This document shows positions 54,153 to 63,458 of a stretch of 64,000 nt of DNA, one piece after another (the first letter of the stretch is position 1; every line of letters starts with the position of its first letter). The DNA comes from Methanobacterium_B sp963829125. Lineage in GTDB: Archaea; Methanobacteriota; Methanobacteria; Methanobacteriales; Methanobacteriaceae. The position numbers were made by a program, and so were the translations under genes. Location of the stretch: assembly GCA_963829125.1 (NCBI GenBank), contig CAWHHD010000001.1, forward strand, positions 124,001-188,000. Reading direction: 5' to 3'. Below the pieces are notes generated by a model that saw nothing but the letters and a program-made list of their open reading frames with translations, was not told the DNA's origin and did not search any database.

Positions 54153-54354
54153 GATAAATAAATTTGAGTCCTGAGGTCAGAAGATTTCAGGGAAATTATT
54201 TTTTTTAAGTGAGAGATTTTCTATATAATATGAGGTAGTTTATTAGAGGAATAATCTACTGACTTATAGTTATAATAATCATTATATACTAAGGAGGATA
54301 ATATTAGGTCTTTATGATTTTTATGCTCGAATAAATTAAAAATGAGATGATAGA

Positions 54355-54582
54355 ATGCCTTATGATGAAATAGATGATTTGCCTAATAATATACGTAGTA
54401 ATCTTCCAAAACATGCTCAGGAAATCTTCAAAGAAGCATTTAACAATGCTTGGGATGAATATAAAGAGCCTGAAGATCGTAAAGATAATGCATCAAGAGA
54501 AGAGACATCTTTTAAAGTTGCATGGGCTGCTGTCAAGAAAACATATCACAAAAACGATTCTGGAAACTGGATAAAAAAATAA
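54355..54582 (+). CDS. chaB: ChaB family protein
   Basis: 75 residues spanning one ChaB domain: LPNNIRSNLPKHAQEIFKEA, WDEYKEPEDRKDNASREETS and FKVAWAAVKKTYHKN, then WIKK. The match to the bacterial ChaB signature is close over the whole length. ChaB was named as a putative regulator of the ChaA cation/proton antiporter; no chaA lies here. Its place within a salt/stress gene group fits. It may have been acquired from bacteria, though codon use is not visibly different. Confidence 0.85.
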   Translation: MPYDEIDDLPNNIRSNLPKHAQEIFKEAFNNAWDEYKEPEDRKDNASREETSFKVAWAAVKKTYHKNDSGNWIKK

Positions 54583-54733
54583 GTGAACATTTCAAATTAG
54601 TTGCAGATATCATGGTTCTTGTTAAAATATAATTTACAATCTTAAAATCGTAAATAAAAGTTTTAAAATTTACTAACAATAATAGGATAAAATATTTTAG
54701 AAAGGTTTGATAAATAAACTACTAGGTAATACC

Positions 54734-55156
54734 ATGGTGGCAATTGAACAAAATGTATTTTATATTGTTATAGCAGCTATAGTAGTAGTTGGATTAATTG
54801 TAGCCCTGATGCAATGGAGACGTGTAAGAGAAGCACAGACAAATGTTCAATTTCTTACTAAACAGGCGGAACTCAAAAAGATAGAGCTTGTTGAGCGGGA
54901 CCTTGAATCAAAACGTATGATGAGTGATATAGTTTTACCAAAGGATCAACAGGAAAAACTAACCCATATAAGAGAAAATACATCAAACTTAATGCACAAA
55001 GCAGGATACCTCCACAGCGAGATAAATGAAAGGGTCAACCGTCTTGAAGCAAAGACAGAATATATTAAACTCCAAAAACTGCTATTGGATATAGAAGAGA
55101 AGGAAAAGAACCTAGAAAAGAAAACAAGTAAAGTTAAAGGAGGTAAACGTAAATGA
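54734..55156 (+). CDS. Membrane-anchored coiled-coil protein
   Basis: 140 residues from ATG 54734 (AGGT six bases upstream); TTG 54707 would add nine. One membrane helix (about 5-29, FYIVIAAIVVVGLIVALM), then a long charged coiled coil with LxxLxx spacing ending in KVKGGKRK. It overlaps the next gene by four bases. No enzyme motif is present. It may form a membrane-linked scaffold with the following LEA-like protein. Confidence 0.65.
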   Translation: MVAIEQNVFYIVIAAIVVVGLIVALMQWRRVREAQTNVQFLTKQAELKKIELVERDLESKRMMSDIVLPKDQQEKLTHIRENTSNLMHKAGYLHSEINERVNRLEAKTEYIKLQKLLLDIEEKEKNLEKKTSKVKGGKRK

Positions 55157-55779
55157 CACCAATAGAGTTGTTGGTGATATTAGTTCTTGCAGGTGCCATT
55201 ATTATTCTGCTTTATTTTTACATGCAAGATAATAGAAATCTATCATTTACAAATGCACGTTCTTTTGCCGTTGAAACAGGTGAAAAAGCACGTTCAACGG
55301 TTTCAAGTGCAGGTGAAAAAGTAAAAGGTGAAGGTAACGCAAAAGAAGGAGTAGGTGAGAAAATGTCCGGAATGGGAGAAAAGGCACGTACAGTAGTTAC
55401 AGGTGTAAGTGAAAAGGTATCCGCTTCAGGTGAAAAAGTTTCAAGCGAAGGAAGTATGATGGACAGCGTCAGTGAAAAAATGTCCGGTATGAGCGAAAAA
55501 ATCAAAGGAACAGTTAAAAATGTTCCAACAACTACATCAAAAAGTACTGACGATATGTCAAGAAAAATTGACGTTTTCTTACACGATAAAAGTGACCAAC
55601 TTATAAAAGACTGGGAGTTAGCAACCCAAAAAGATGTCTCAGACATAGAAAAAAGATACAACACAGTGTCAAGAGATCTAGATTCACTTGACAGCAGGTT
55701 CAATGAATTTAGAGGCACAACTAACAAAAAATTTAAAAAAATAGAGGAAAGACTCGAAAAACTCGAAAATCCCGAATAA
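55153..55779 (+). CDS. Membrane-anchored LEA/YtxH-like repeat protein
   Basis: 208 residues. A membrane helix (4-23) is followed by eight or so short repeats around (V/M)(G/S)EK(A/V/M) between residues 40 and 120 (GEKARSTVSSAGEKVKGEG; VGEKMSGMGEKAR; VSEKMSGMSEKIKG), then a coiled coil (150-208). The repeats resemble YtxH/LEA-type stress proteins and share the EK pattern of the sHSP fusion upstream. The start overlaps the previous gene by four bases, so the two are translationally coupled. Confidence 0.68.
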   Translation: MTPIELLVILVLAGAIIILLYFYMQDNRNLSFTNARSFAVETGEKARSTVSSAGEKVKGEGNAKEGVGEKMSGMGEKARTVVTGVSEKVSASGEKVSSEGSMMDSVSEKMSGMSEKIKGTVKNVPTTTSKSTDDMSRKIDVFLHDKSDQLIKDWELATQKDVSDIEKRYNTVSRDLDSLDSRFNEFRGTTNKKFKKIEERLEKLENPE

Positions 55780-55795
55780 TCTTGGAAAGAATAAG

Positions 55796-56005
55796 TTAAC
55801 CGAATATCAGGTTATATTCTGATTCAGTGATTACACCTTTATCTTTTAGGAGTCGAGCTAATTTCTCTAATTTATCAGAGCCAGTTGAGATATCAGATTG
55901 TTCTTCAGGTTGATCTTTTGAATTTTGCATTTCATTCATTGTAGTCATTCGTCTTCTTGTTCTTCTTCTGGCCCCACCACGTCCCATTGGTCCAAGATCT
56001 GGCAT
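55796..56005 (-). CDS. Small SHOCT-like domain protein
   Basis: 69 residues. An Arg/Gly-rich N-terminus (GRGGARRRTRRR) could bind nucleic acid. The end, KLEKLARLLKDKGVITESEYNLIF, fits the SHOCT short C-terminal oligomerisation motif. It converges on the LEA-like gene with 16 bp between the stops. Function unknown. Confidence 0.65.
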   Translation of the reverse strand: MPDLGPMGRGGARRRTRRRMTTMNEMQNSKDQPEEQSDISTGSDKLEKLARLLKDKGVITESEYNLIFG

Positions 56006-56192
56006 GATTTTATCCCCATTTTATTAAAAAACTATTTAATTAACTATATTTATTATTTATATTTTATTTATAATTTTTCAAATTATATTTTTAGTTAAAT
56101 TAAATATCTTATACTCTAATAAAAACGATTTTTAAGGGATAAAATATTTTATTTAATATACATTTAATAACTATAATTGGATTATTAAGATG

Positions 56193-57353
56193 TTATGAAC
56201 TTGCACACCAAAGTGGAGACATTTTCCTCAGTTTTTCAACAACTTCTTTGATAGAGGATATGGTATAAATGATGTCTTCCTCTGTATTTTCATGTCCTAG
56301 ACTGATTCTGAGAGATCCATGTGCCTCAACTTCCTTGAGCCCTATTGCCATTAAAACATGTGAAGGTTCTAATTTAGTTGAAGAACATGCAGAACCGGTT
56401 GAAGTAGCTATTCCCTTTCCGTCCAGATGAAGAATCAATGATTCCCCTTCAATACCTGTGAATCTAAAATTAGCATTGTTAGGAAGACGTTTGGTTCTAT
56501 GCCCATTAAGATAGGATTCCTCAATTTCTGATAAAACACCATCTATTAGCATGTCTCTTAGACTTGTAAGTCTCTGTGCATCCCTTTGAAGGTTTTCTTT
56601 GGCAATGGAACAAGCTTTACCTAATCCAACAATTCCGGGCACATTCTCTGTACCTGGCCTGATTCCTTTTTCATGTCCACCACCGAACATGATAGGTTCA
56701 ATCCTGATTCCTTGTTTCATGTAAAGTGCACCGACACCCTTTGGACCGTAAAGTTTGTGTGCTGACAATGAAAGCATATCAACATTCAGATCACCCACAT
56801 CAATAGGTATTTTACCAACAGTCTGAACAGCATCGGTATGAAAGTATATTTTATTTTCCCGGGCTATTTTCCCAATCTCTGCTATGGGCTGCATGGTTCC
56901 TATCTCATTATTGGCATGCATTATGGTTATAAGGATGGTTTTATCAGTGATAGCATCTTCAAGGTCTTTAACCTTCACAATACCCTCCTCATAAACTGGA
57001 AGATATGTAATTGTAAATCCATTTTTTTCCAGGTACTTACATGTTTCATCTACTGCAGGATGTTCTATATCACTGGTAATAATATGATTACCTTTATTTT
57101 TCAGTTTATAAGCTGTTCCCAATATTGCAATATTATCTGATTCAGTTCCACCGCTTGTAAAAATAATCTCTTTGGTTTCTGCACCGATAATAGAAGCAAC
57201 TTCTTCCCGTGCTGATTCCATGGCCTTTTTACCTTCTCTTCCAAGAGAATAAAGGGTAGATGCATTCCCAAAAGAATCTGTGAAATAGGGCTTCATTGCT
57301 TCAAATACTTCCGGATCAACCGGTGATGTTGCTGAATGATCCATATAAATCAT
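56193..57353 (-). CDS. nifS: Cysteine desulfurase NifS/IscS
   Basis: 386 residues, full length. PLP lysine K200 in SLSAHKLYGPKG, substrate-binding SGGTESDN, and the catalytic Cys C323 in TGSACSSTK on a short NifS-type loop. It donates sulfur for Fe-S assembly with IscU and probably for ThiI. The C-terminus ends in WCASS. Start ATG 57353 has AGAGGTG upstream. It lies at the left end of the sulfur block. Confidence 0.92.
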   Translation of the reverse strand: MIYMDHSATSPVDPEVFEAMKPYFTDSFGNASTLYSLGREGKKAMESAREEVASIIGAETKEIIFTSGGTESDNIAILGTAYKLKNKGNHIITSDIEHPAVDETCKYLEKNGFTITYLPVYEEGIVKVKDLEDAITDKTILITIMHANNEIGTMQPIAEIGKIARENKIYFHTDAVQTVGKIPIDVGDLNVDMLSLSAHKLYGPKGVGALYMKQGIRIEPIMFGGGHEKGIRPGTENVPGIVGLGKACSIAKENLQRDAQRLTSLRDMLIDGVLSEIEESYLNGHRTKRLPNNANFRFTGIEGESLILHLDGKGIATSTGSACSSTKLEPSHVLMAIGLKEVEAHGSLRISLGHENTEEDIIYTISSIKEVVEKLRKMSPLWCASS

Positions 57354-57506
57354 GTTACACCTCTAATAATTTTTTATGACCTTCATTTCTTATACAATTT
57401 AATGAGTTTAAAACAGTTTGTTTTAATAATTGACATATTAGATGTAAATTTCTTATAATTAATGGAAATTCAATGATGATTAATTTGATCTGAATTAATA
57501 ACTTTA

Positions 57507-58976
57507 TTAATTTTCAGTCATTAACGTGCTTATATGATCTGTAGTAACGATACCGATTACAATTTCATTTTCGTCCACAACAGGGAGGGAAGAAATATTG
57601 TATTTTTTCATCTTTCTGGCGGCTAATTCTATTGGATCTTCTGGTCTGACAACAATTACCTCTTTTGTCATAATTTCATCGAGTTCTGTATAGTTTCTTG
57701 CAACAGATTTTGAGATATCCCATGCAGTTACAATACCAAGTAGTCTATCTTCATTGGATATAACTGGTAGGTGTGTTACTTTTTCGTGCAACATGGTTTC
57801 CGCTGCATTTTCTATGCTGGTTTTTTCCTTTATCTTAGCAAATTCTCTGCTCATCACATCTTTAACCAGCGTATGGGATAAAAAGCCGGCTATCAAGTAG
57901 TTTAACTGACCCGCTTCTATAAGGAATGCATCATGTCCGTAGCTTGATTTAATTTCGCAGTAACTTACATCTATGTCGTTGGCGTTTAATGCCATTACAA
58001 TATCCTTAGATTGTGATGGTGGATAGAGCCAGTCCGAATCTACAGAGATAACCAGAAATTTAATTTTTAAGCCGTAAAATGTCTCAGCAAGGGAACCTTC
58101 ACCTACAAGATCGAAGTAGTCAATTGCCTTAGATATATATAGGTAGCTGTTAGCATCAAACCTTTTGGTAAATGAGTTTCCTTGATAGTGAAGGTAGCTT
58201 TCGACTTCAAAGTCTGTTTCAAAGTCGAATCCATAGTCTTCTTTATCTTGCAGTCTCCTGCCAAACTTCTGGTACATTGATTCGTTACTCAGGTATGTGA
58301 TGTGTGCGATCATTCTGGCAAGGGCCAGACCATCGTCAGGGAACTCAGAATCATAATAAGAACCATTGTTCCAATTTGGATCTGATATTATGGCTCTTCT
58401 TCCAACTTCATTAAAGGCTATTTGTTGTGGTGATGAATATGCAGTGGTAGCTATAGGAATTGCAGATCTAACCATTTCTGGATATGAAACACACCATTGA
58501 AGGACTTGCATCCCTCCCATTGATCCGCCTATAACAGCAAAGAGCTGTTTAATTCCCATTGAGTCCACCAGTTTTTTTTGAGCATTTACCACGTCTTTTA
58601 TGGTTATTATAGGAAAATCCAATCCATAAGGTTTTTTTGTATCAGGATTTATTGAGGATGGACCAGTTGATCCCTTACAACCACCAATAACATTTGAGCA
58701 TATTATAAAGTACTTGTCTGTATCAAGGCATTTGCCCGGTCCAATGATTATATCCCACCATCCAGGTTTTTTATCTCCCTCATACCAACCTGCGACATGT
58801 GCATCTCCTGAAAGTGCATGACATACCATAATAGCATTACTTTTTTCTTTATTAAGTTTTCCATAGGTTTCATATGCTATCTGTGTGTTTTTAAGTCTTT
58901 TTCCACTTTCTAGGATCAAATCATCGGATAGAGAATGATACTTAGGTTCTACAATTCCGATCGATCCGTTTTTCAT
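57507..58976 (-). CDS. metX: Homoserine O-acetyltransferase MetX with two C-terminal CBS domains
   Basis: 489 residues. The alpha/beta-hydrolase part (1-365) has the nucleophile S152 in GGSMGGMQ, D315 in SDWLYPP and H348 in YGHDAF. A CBS pair follows at about 375-489 (VKDVMSREFAKIKEKTSIEN; LDEIMTKEVIVVRPEDPIEL). The enzyme acetylates (or succinylates) homoserine for sulfhydrylation. The CBS fusion occurs in archaeal MetX and may sense SAM or adenylates, giving feedback. The downstream nifS and upstream metY share its strand. Confidence 0.9.
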   Translation of the reverse strand: MKNGSIGIVEPKYHSLSDDLILESGKRLKNTQIAYETYGKLNKEKSNAIMVCHALSGDAHVAGWYEGDKKPGWWDIIIGPGKCLDTDKYFIICSNVIGGCKGSTGPSSINPDTKKPYGLDFPIITIKDVVNAQKKLVDSMGIKQLFAVIGGSMGGMQVLQWCVSYPEMVRSAIPIATTAYSSPQQIAFNEVGRRAIISDPNWNNGSYYDSEFPDDGLALARMIAHITYLSNESMYQKFGRRLQDKEDYGFDFETDFEVESYLHYQGNSFTKRFDANSYLYISKAIDYFDLVGEGSLAETFYGLKIKFLVISVDSDWLYPPSQSKDIVMALNANDIDVSYCEIKSSYGHDAFLIEAGQLNYLIAGFLSHTLVKDVMSREFAKIKEKTSIENAAETMLHEKVTHLPVISNEDRLLGIVTAWDISKSVARNYTELDEIMTKEVIVVRPEDPIELAARKMKKYNISSLPVVDENEIVIGIVTTDHISTLMTEN

Positions 58977-59131
58977 AATAATATCTCCTGATAAAATTTT
59001 TCGAGACTCTTAATTTGGATGTTAACAGTAAATCTTTTTTCATTCGAATATTTTATTATCTTTTTTGACTTTCTGACTATTATTTATTTTTTTAATTGAA
59101 TATTATATTTTTATTTGAATCTGGTTAAATT

Positions 59132-60511
59132 TTAGATTTTGGATAATGACTGTTCAATATCGGCAATGATATCTTCTACATCTTCTATTCCGATCGAAAG
59201 TCTTATGAAGTCCTCTGTAACTCCTGTTGTTTCCTGTTCTTCTTTGGTTAGCTGTTGATGAGTAGTGCTTGATGGATGTATTACTAAACTCTTTGAATCA
59301 CCAATGTTTGCAAGGTGGGAGAATAGTTTAACACTTTCTATGAATTTTTGTCCTGCTTTTAGTCCCCCTTCAATTCCGAAACCTATTAATCCACCATAAC
59401 CTCCTTTGAGATATTTACTGGCAGTTTTATGCCGAGGATCATCTATAAGTCCGGGATAACTTACCCATTTGACTTTTGAATGATTTTTTAAGTACTTTGC
59501 AACTTTAAGGGCATTTTCAGAATGTCTTAAAACCCTTAACTCTAATGTTTCAAGTCCCTGAAGGAATTGGAATGCATTGAACGGACTGAGTGCAGGTCCT
59601 AAATCCCTTAAGAGTACTACTCGTGCTCTTATGGTGAATGCTATGTTGCCGATCTCAGGGAAGTCACCGAATGTTTCCCAGTATTTGAGTCCGTGATAAC
59701 TTGGGTCTGGTTCTGTGAATTGTGGAAACTTACCGTTTCCCCAGTCGAATTTACCCGAATCTACTATTATTCCTCCAATAGATGTTCCGTGCCCCCCAAT
59801 GTACTTGGTTGCTGATAAAACTGAGATATCAGCTCCGTGTTCAATCGGCTTTACAAGTCCTACTGTAGCTGTGTTATCTACTATTAATGGTATTCCTGCA
59901 TTGTGTGCTATTTCAGCCAGTGCTTCAAAGTCGGGTACATCGAGTTTTGGATTTCCTAATGATTCAACATATATTGCCTTGGTTTTTCCGTTAATTGCTG
60001 CCTTGAATTCATCAGGGTTTTCTGAATCTACAAAAGTAACAGTTCTTCCCAATCTTGGTAAGGTGTAGTTGAATAATTCATATGTTCCACCGTAAAGGTT
60101 GTCCCCAGAAACTATATTATCGCCAAGTTCTGTTACATTCAAAATAGCAAGGAATATTGCACTCATTCCAGATGAAACTGCAAGTGCTGTCGAGCCGCCT
60201 TCAACTGCTGCTACTCTTTTTTCGAATACATCGGTGGTGGGATTCATGATCCTTGTATAAATGTTACCAAATTCTTTGAGTCCGAAGAGATTAGCAGCAT
60301 GCTCGGTGTCATTGAATACGTATGAAGATGTCAAGTATATAGGAACCGCCCTTGATCCTGTTGCAGAATCTGGTTCTTCCTGTCCAACGTGTAATCCTAT
60401 TGTACTTAATCCGGGTCCATTCCATTCTTCAATTTTCTCAGATTTTTCACGGTTTCTGTTTAATTTTGATTGTATACTACCTAATATTTTTTCTTTTTTA
60501 TCTTCAGACAT
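59132..60511 (-). CDS. metY: O-acetylhomoserine sulfhydrylase (MetY-type)
   Basis: 459 residues, Cys/Met metabolism PLP family. PLP lysine K236 in SVLSATKYIGGHG, YTRIMNPTTDVFE substrate/tetramer motif and SSGMSAIF. Length and the TATKYIGGHG-like form fit O-acetylhomoserine aminocarboxypropyltransferase, which makes homocysteine from O-acetylhomoserine and sulfide, the product chain of MetX. ATG 60511 is preferred (GGAG nine bases upstream). The palindrome at 60691-60710 sits just downstream of a minus-strand TATA-like box in its leader. Confidence 0.88.
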   Translation of the reverse strand: MSEDKKEKILGSIQSKLNRNREKSEKIEEWNGPGLSTIGLHVGQEEPDSATGSRAVPIYLTSSYVFNDTEHAANLFGLKEFGNIYTRIMNPTTDVFEKRVAAVEGGSTALAVSSGMSAIFLAILNVTELGDNIVSGDNLYGGTYELFNYTLPRLGRTVTFVDSENPDEFKAAINGKTKAIYVESLGNPKLDVPDFEALAEIAHNAGIPLIVDNTATVGLVKPIEHGADISVLSATKYIGGHGTSIGGIIVDSGKFDWGNGKFPQFTEPDPSYHGLKYWETFGDFPEIGNIAFTIRARVVLLRDLGPALSPFNAFQFLQGLETLELRVLRHSENALKVAKYLKNHSKVKWVSYPGLIDDPRHKTASKYLKGGYGGLIGFGIEGGLKAGQKFIESVKLFSHLANIGDSKSLVIHPSSTTHQQLTKEEQETTGVTEDFIRLSIGIEDVEDIIADIEQSLSKI

Positions 60512-60690
60512 TATCTCGTCTCCTTTCATAACAGTAATATTCTCAACAAACCATATTTTAAATGCTTAAAGTCCTATTTAAATATTGAACCTTACTTTGC
60601 TTCTTTATTCCCAAAATATGGTATGGATTCTTATTTTCGATAGGCAATTAAATTTAAACTCATAATATAATGAGTTACTAAACCCTTGAA

Positions 60691-60710
60691 AATATAACAA
60701 TCGTTATATT
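60691..60710 (-). promoter_or_regulatory. Palindromic operator candidate 1 (metY leader)
   Basis: AATATAAC and GTTATATT form perfect eight-base arms around AATC. On the minus strand it lies right after the TATA-like TATAAATATTATAAA (about 60711-60725), so it would cover the start region of a metY transcript with a leader of about 180 nt. Its core AACAATCGTT differs by one base from the two other copies. Confidence 0.55.
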
Positions 60711-60833
60711 TTTATAATATTTATACTTTACTTCTATCCTAATGAATTCTGGAATTAAACACTACCATTAACGAGTGGATTAACGAATAGAAAAGCATAA
60801 TTTTTTGAAGTTAACACCATAACATTTATATTT

Positions 60834-60845
60834 TAACAATTGTTA
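60834..60845 (+). promoter_or_regulatory. Palindromic operator candidate 2 (FMN-binding gene)
   Basis: TAACAATTGTTA is a perfect 12-base palindrome directly after a TATA-like ATTTATATTT (60824-60833) and 18 bp before the ATG at 60864. A repressor bound here would block transcription start. The same 12 bases recur at 61449. Confidence 0.6.
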
Positions 60846-60863
60846 TATAATTTTGGTGATAAA

Positions 60864-61259
60864 ATGAGCATGAATAAAGAAATGATCGATGCAGTGGAAA
60901 AAGATCTGGTTTTTCTAGCAACCTCCAGTCCAGATGGAGTTCCAAATGTTGTCCCTATAGGATTTGCTAGACCTATAGACGAAGATACTATCTTAATTGC
61001 AGATAATTATATGAATAAAACACGCCTGAACCTTGAAAAAAATCCACGAATTTCTCTTGTTACTAAAGATGCTACTAAATGTCCATTTCAATTTAAAGGG
61101 ACAGTTAAAATATTTGAATCTGGAAAGTATTTTGACATAGTTACAGAATGGGGCCAAAACGCCATGACTAAGCTTACGCCTAAAGCTGCTGTACTCATGA
61201 ATGTTGAAGAAATATATTCAATACAACCAGGACCAGATGCAGGTAAGAAAATAGAATAA
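60864..61259 (+). CDS. FMN-binding, pyridoxamine 5'-phosphate oxidase-like protein
   Basis: 131 residues from ATG 60864, which follows GGTGAT. One split-barrel FMN-binding domain: VFLATSSPDGVPNVVPIGFA, ILIADNYMNKTRLNLEKNP, then KGTVKIFESG. Small archaeal members of this family bind FMN and act as flavin reductases or in oxygen/oxidant response. The palindrome in its promoter suggests tight repression. Substrate unknown. Confidence 0.82.
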   Translation: MSMNKEMIDAVEKDLVFLATSSPDGVPNVVPIGFARPIDEDTILIADNYMNKTRLNLEKNPRISLVTKDATKCPFQFKGTVKIFESGKYFDIVTEWGQNAMTKLTPKAAVLMNVEEIYSIQPGPDAGKKIE

Positions 61260-61448
61260 TTAAGATTTATGAAGTTAACGATTTTTAACTTCTTATTCTT
61301 CCTAAATAATCTGGGGGTTTTAATTTTTTAAGTAATAATATTCGCATAATCTGTAATTTTTTTTAATGTAAATTTCATAGATAAATAGAACTTAAAATAG
61401 CAATTGAAGTACATTGATTGGTTTAATATAATGCACAAACTATTTATA

Positions 61449-61460
61449 TAACAATTGTTA
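61449..61460 (+). promoter_or_regulatory. Palindromic operator candidate 3 (tRNA-Cys/cysS promoter)
   Basis: TAACAATTGTTA, identical to candidate 2 and again directly downstream of a TATA-like TATTTATA (61441-61448). It lies 46 bp before the tRNA-Cys gene. Control of a tRNA gene by a site of this kind would be unusual. Confidence 0.55.
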
Positions 61461-61506
61461 ATCTAGTAAATGTTGGATTAATAATCAATACTTATAGCCA
61501 ATTTTT

Positions 61507-61577
61507 GCCGAGATGACCGAGCGGCTAGGTGCGTGGCTGCAAACCACGATACTTGGGTTCAATTCCCAATCTCGGCC
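61507..61577 (+). tRNA. tRNA-Cys (GCA anticodon)
   Basis: A complete cloverleaf: acceptor GCCGAGA/TCTCGGC, D-arm ACC/GGT, anticodon stem CGTGG/CCACG with loop CTGCAAA (anticodon GCA), four-base variable region, T-arm TTGGG/CCCAA with TTCAATT loop. CCA is not encoded. The base after the acceptor stem is C (61577), whereas tRNA-Cys normally has U73, the main discriminator for CysRS. No intron is present. It lies 169 bp before cysS. Confidence 0.93.
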
Positions 61578-61745
61578 TATATTTTTATTTAAATTATCAA
61601 AAATAATGAGTTCAAAATTTTTATGTATAATAAAAAAAATCAAAAAATTCTTCTGAAATATTTAATATTAGAATAATATTATCTTGCTTGTATTAAAGAA
61701 GTATTCTGATGATGATTAAGAATTGAAATCCTGGAAAGTGAAATA

Positions 61746-63150
61746 ATGTTAAAATTGTACAACACGATGACCCGCAGGAAGGAAATATTCAAACCACGAC
61801 AAGGTAACAGGGTAAAACTCTTTGTTTGCGGTCCAACTGTTTATGATTACTCACACATAGGCCATGCAAGGACCTATATTTCATTTGATACTATAGTAAG
61901 ATATTTGAAGTATTGTGGATTTACTGTCTTTTACTTACAAAACATCACCGACCTGGATGATAAAATCTTAAAAAGAGCAACAGAACTAGGTTCATCACCT
62001 TTGGAACTTGCAAGGAGGTATGAGGAGAAATATCTCCATGATATGAAAGTCCTTGGTGTTGAAAACGTCACCATCTATGCAAGAGCAACTGAACATATTC
62101 CGGAGATAATTAAGCAGATTGAAGTTCTAGTTGAAAGGGGTTATGCATACGAAACAGATAATGGTGTTTACTTCGATGAATTAAAGTTTGAAGATTTTGG
62201 AAAACTTTCAAAAAGGAATTTGGAAGATTTAAATGTTCACAGGATAGATCCTGACAGTTCTAAAAGACATCCTGGAGATTTTGCACTCTGGAAAAAGAGG
62301 GAAAGAGAATCAAAAGATGAAATGATATGGGATTCACCTTGGGGTACAGGAAGACCCGGCTGGCACATTGAAGATACCGCTATAACAGAAACCTACTTTG
62401 GAGTCACAGTATGATATACACGGGGGGGGTTTGGACCTCATTTTCCCACATCACGAGGCTGAAATAGCACAGATGGAAGCATCATCAGGAAAAAAACCTA
62501 TGGTACAATACTGGATGCACACAGGCTTTTTAAATGTCAAGGGGGAAAAGATGTCTAAATCCCTTGGAAATTTTATTACCATTACCGAGCTCTTACAGGA
62601 ATATTCTCCTGAGGTCTTCAGGTTCTTTGTACTTTCAACACACTACAGAAGTCCAATAGACTTCAGTCAAGAAATATTACGACAATCAGACAAGAGCCTA
62701 CAACGAATTTACAAGTTTATGGAAACTATTAACGAGCTGTTAGACGATGATATCATGATTTCCATGGAAAACGACCAAGTATACGTCAATAAATTAGTTG
62801 AGGTCAGGAATAAATTCCTCGATGCCATGGACAATGATTTCAATACACCAAATGCATTCTCTTCAATCTTTGATCTGATAAGGTACGTTAATAAAGATAT
62901 AACACAGAAAAATATCTCTAAAAATTCTTTAACTAAATTGAAAGCTCTTATCATAGAATTTGGTATCATATTAGGGTTTGATTTTTCATTGAAACAACAT
63001 AACAAAAATGATCTTGAAGAGGATTTAATTGATCTATTAAAAGATGTCAGAATGAAACTCCGTGAAAAAAAAGAATGGGAACTTTCTGATGAAATAAGAA
63101 GCCGTTTAAAAGATATGGATATTGTACTGGAAGACAAATCAATAAAATAA
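61746..63150 (+). pseudogene. cysS: Cysteinyl-tRNA synthetase split by a one-base frameshift
   Basis: The first frame (61746-62414) has the zinc Cys in FVCGPTVYD, the HIGH motif (YSHIGHAR) and WHIEDTAITETYFG, then runs into TGA at 62412. The second frame (continuing to 63150) carries on with QYDIHGGGLDLIFPHHE, the KMSKS motif and the anticodon-binding helical domain. Deleting one base near 62404 (GTCACAG to GTACAG) joins them into about 467 residues, the normal length. All catalytic motifs are otherwise intact, so this is either a sequencing error or a very recent mutation. A run of eight G follows at 62422-62429 but is in frame. Confidence 0.88.
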
Positions 63151-63458
63151 TTCTTAATCATGAATTTAAATAGTTATTTATTCCAAAAACGATTATTTTG
63201 ACAGAAAATTATAAAACTAATTCTGAAACAGATATATTCCAATAATCAAAACCATTATTTATATCAATAAACTAAACTGAAGGCAAATCCCCGTGATCAA
63301 TGGTACATATAACATTAAAGAACAGGATGCTAATTAATTAAATGTATTAAGATATTTGTCACAAAACGATAAACAGAACATATACAAATCCATAATGATA
63401 ATGAACTTATCAAATGTACCAAAAATAATAGAAAACCCATTAATATAAGGTAAAAGAT
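63151..63458. other. 308-base AT-rich intergenic region
   Basis: Between cysS and the HdrC-like gene I see no coding frame, strong hairpin or repeat. An AAGGTA site lies before the next ATG. TATA-like stretches near 63251-63262 could drive it. Confidence 0.4.

Noticed and set aside
54291..54340. Short gene behind AAGGAGG at 54291
   Set aside because: The only nearby ATG opens a six-codon frame 18 bases away; not supported.
55218..55727. Minus-strand 169-codon frame
   Set aside because: Antisense of the LEA-like repeats; Ser/Phe-rich composition is the mirror of EK-rich codons.
62422..62429. Run of eight G as the cause of the cysS frameshift
   Set aside because: Downstream of the break the run reads GGG GGG GGT in the correct frame (HGGGLDL); the extra base must lie before it, near 62404.
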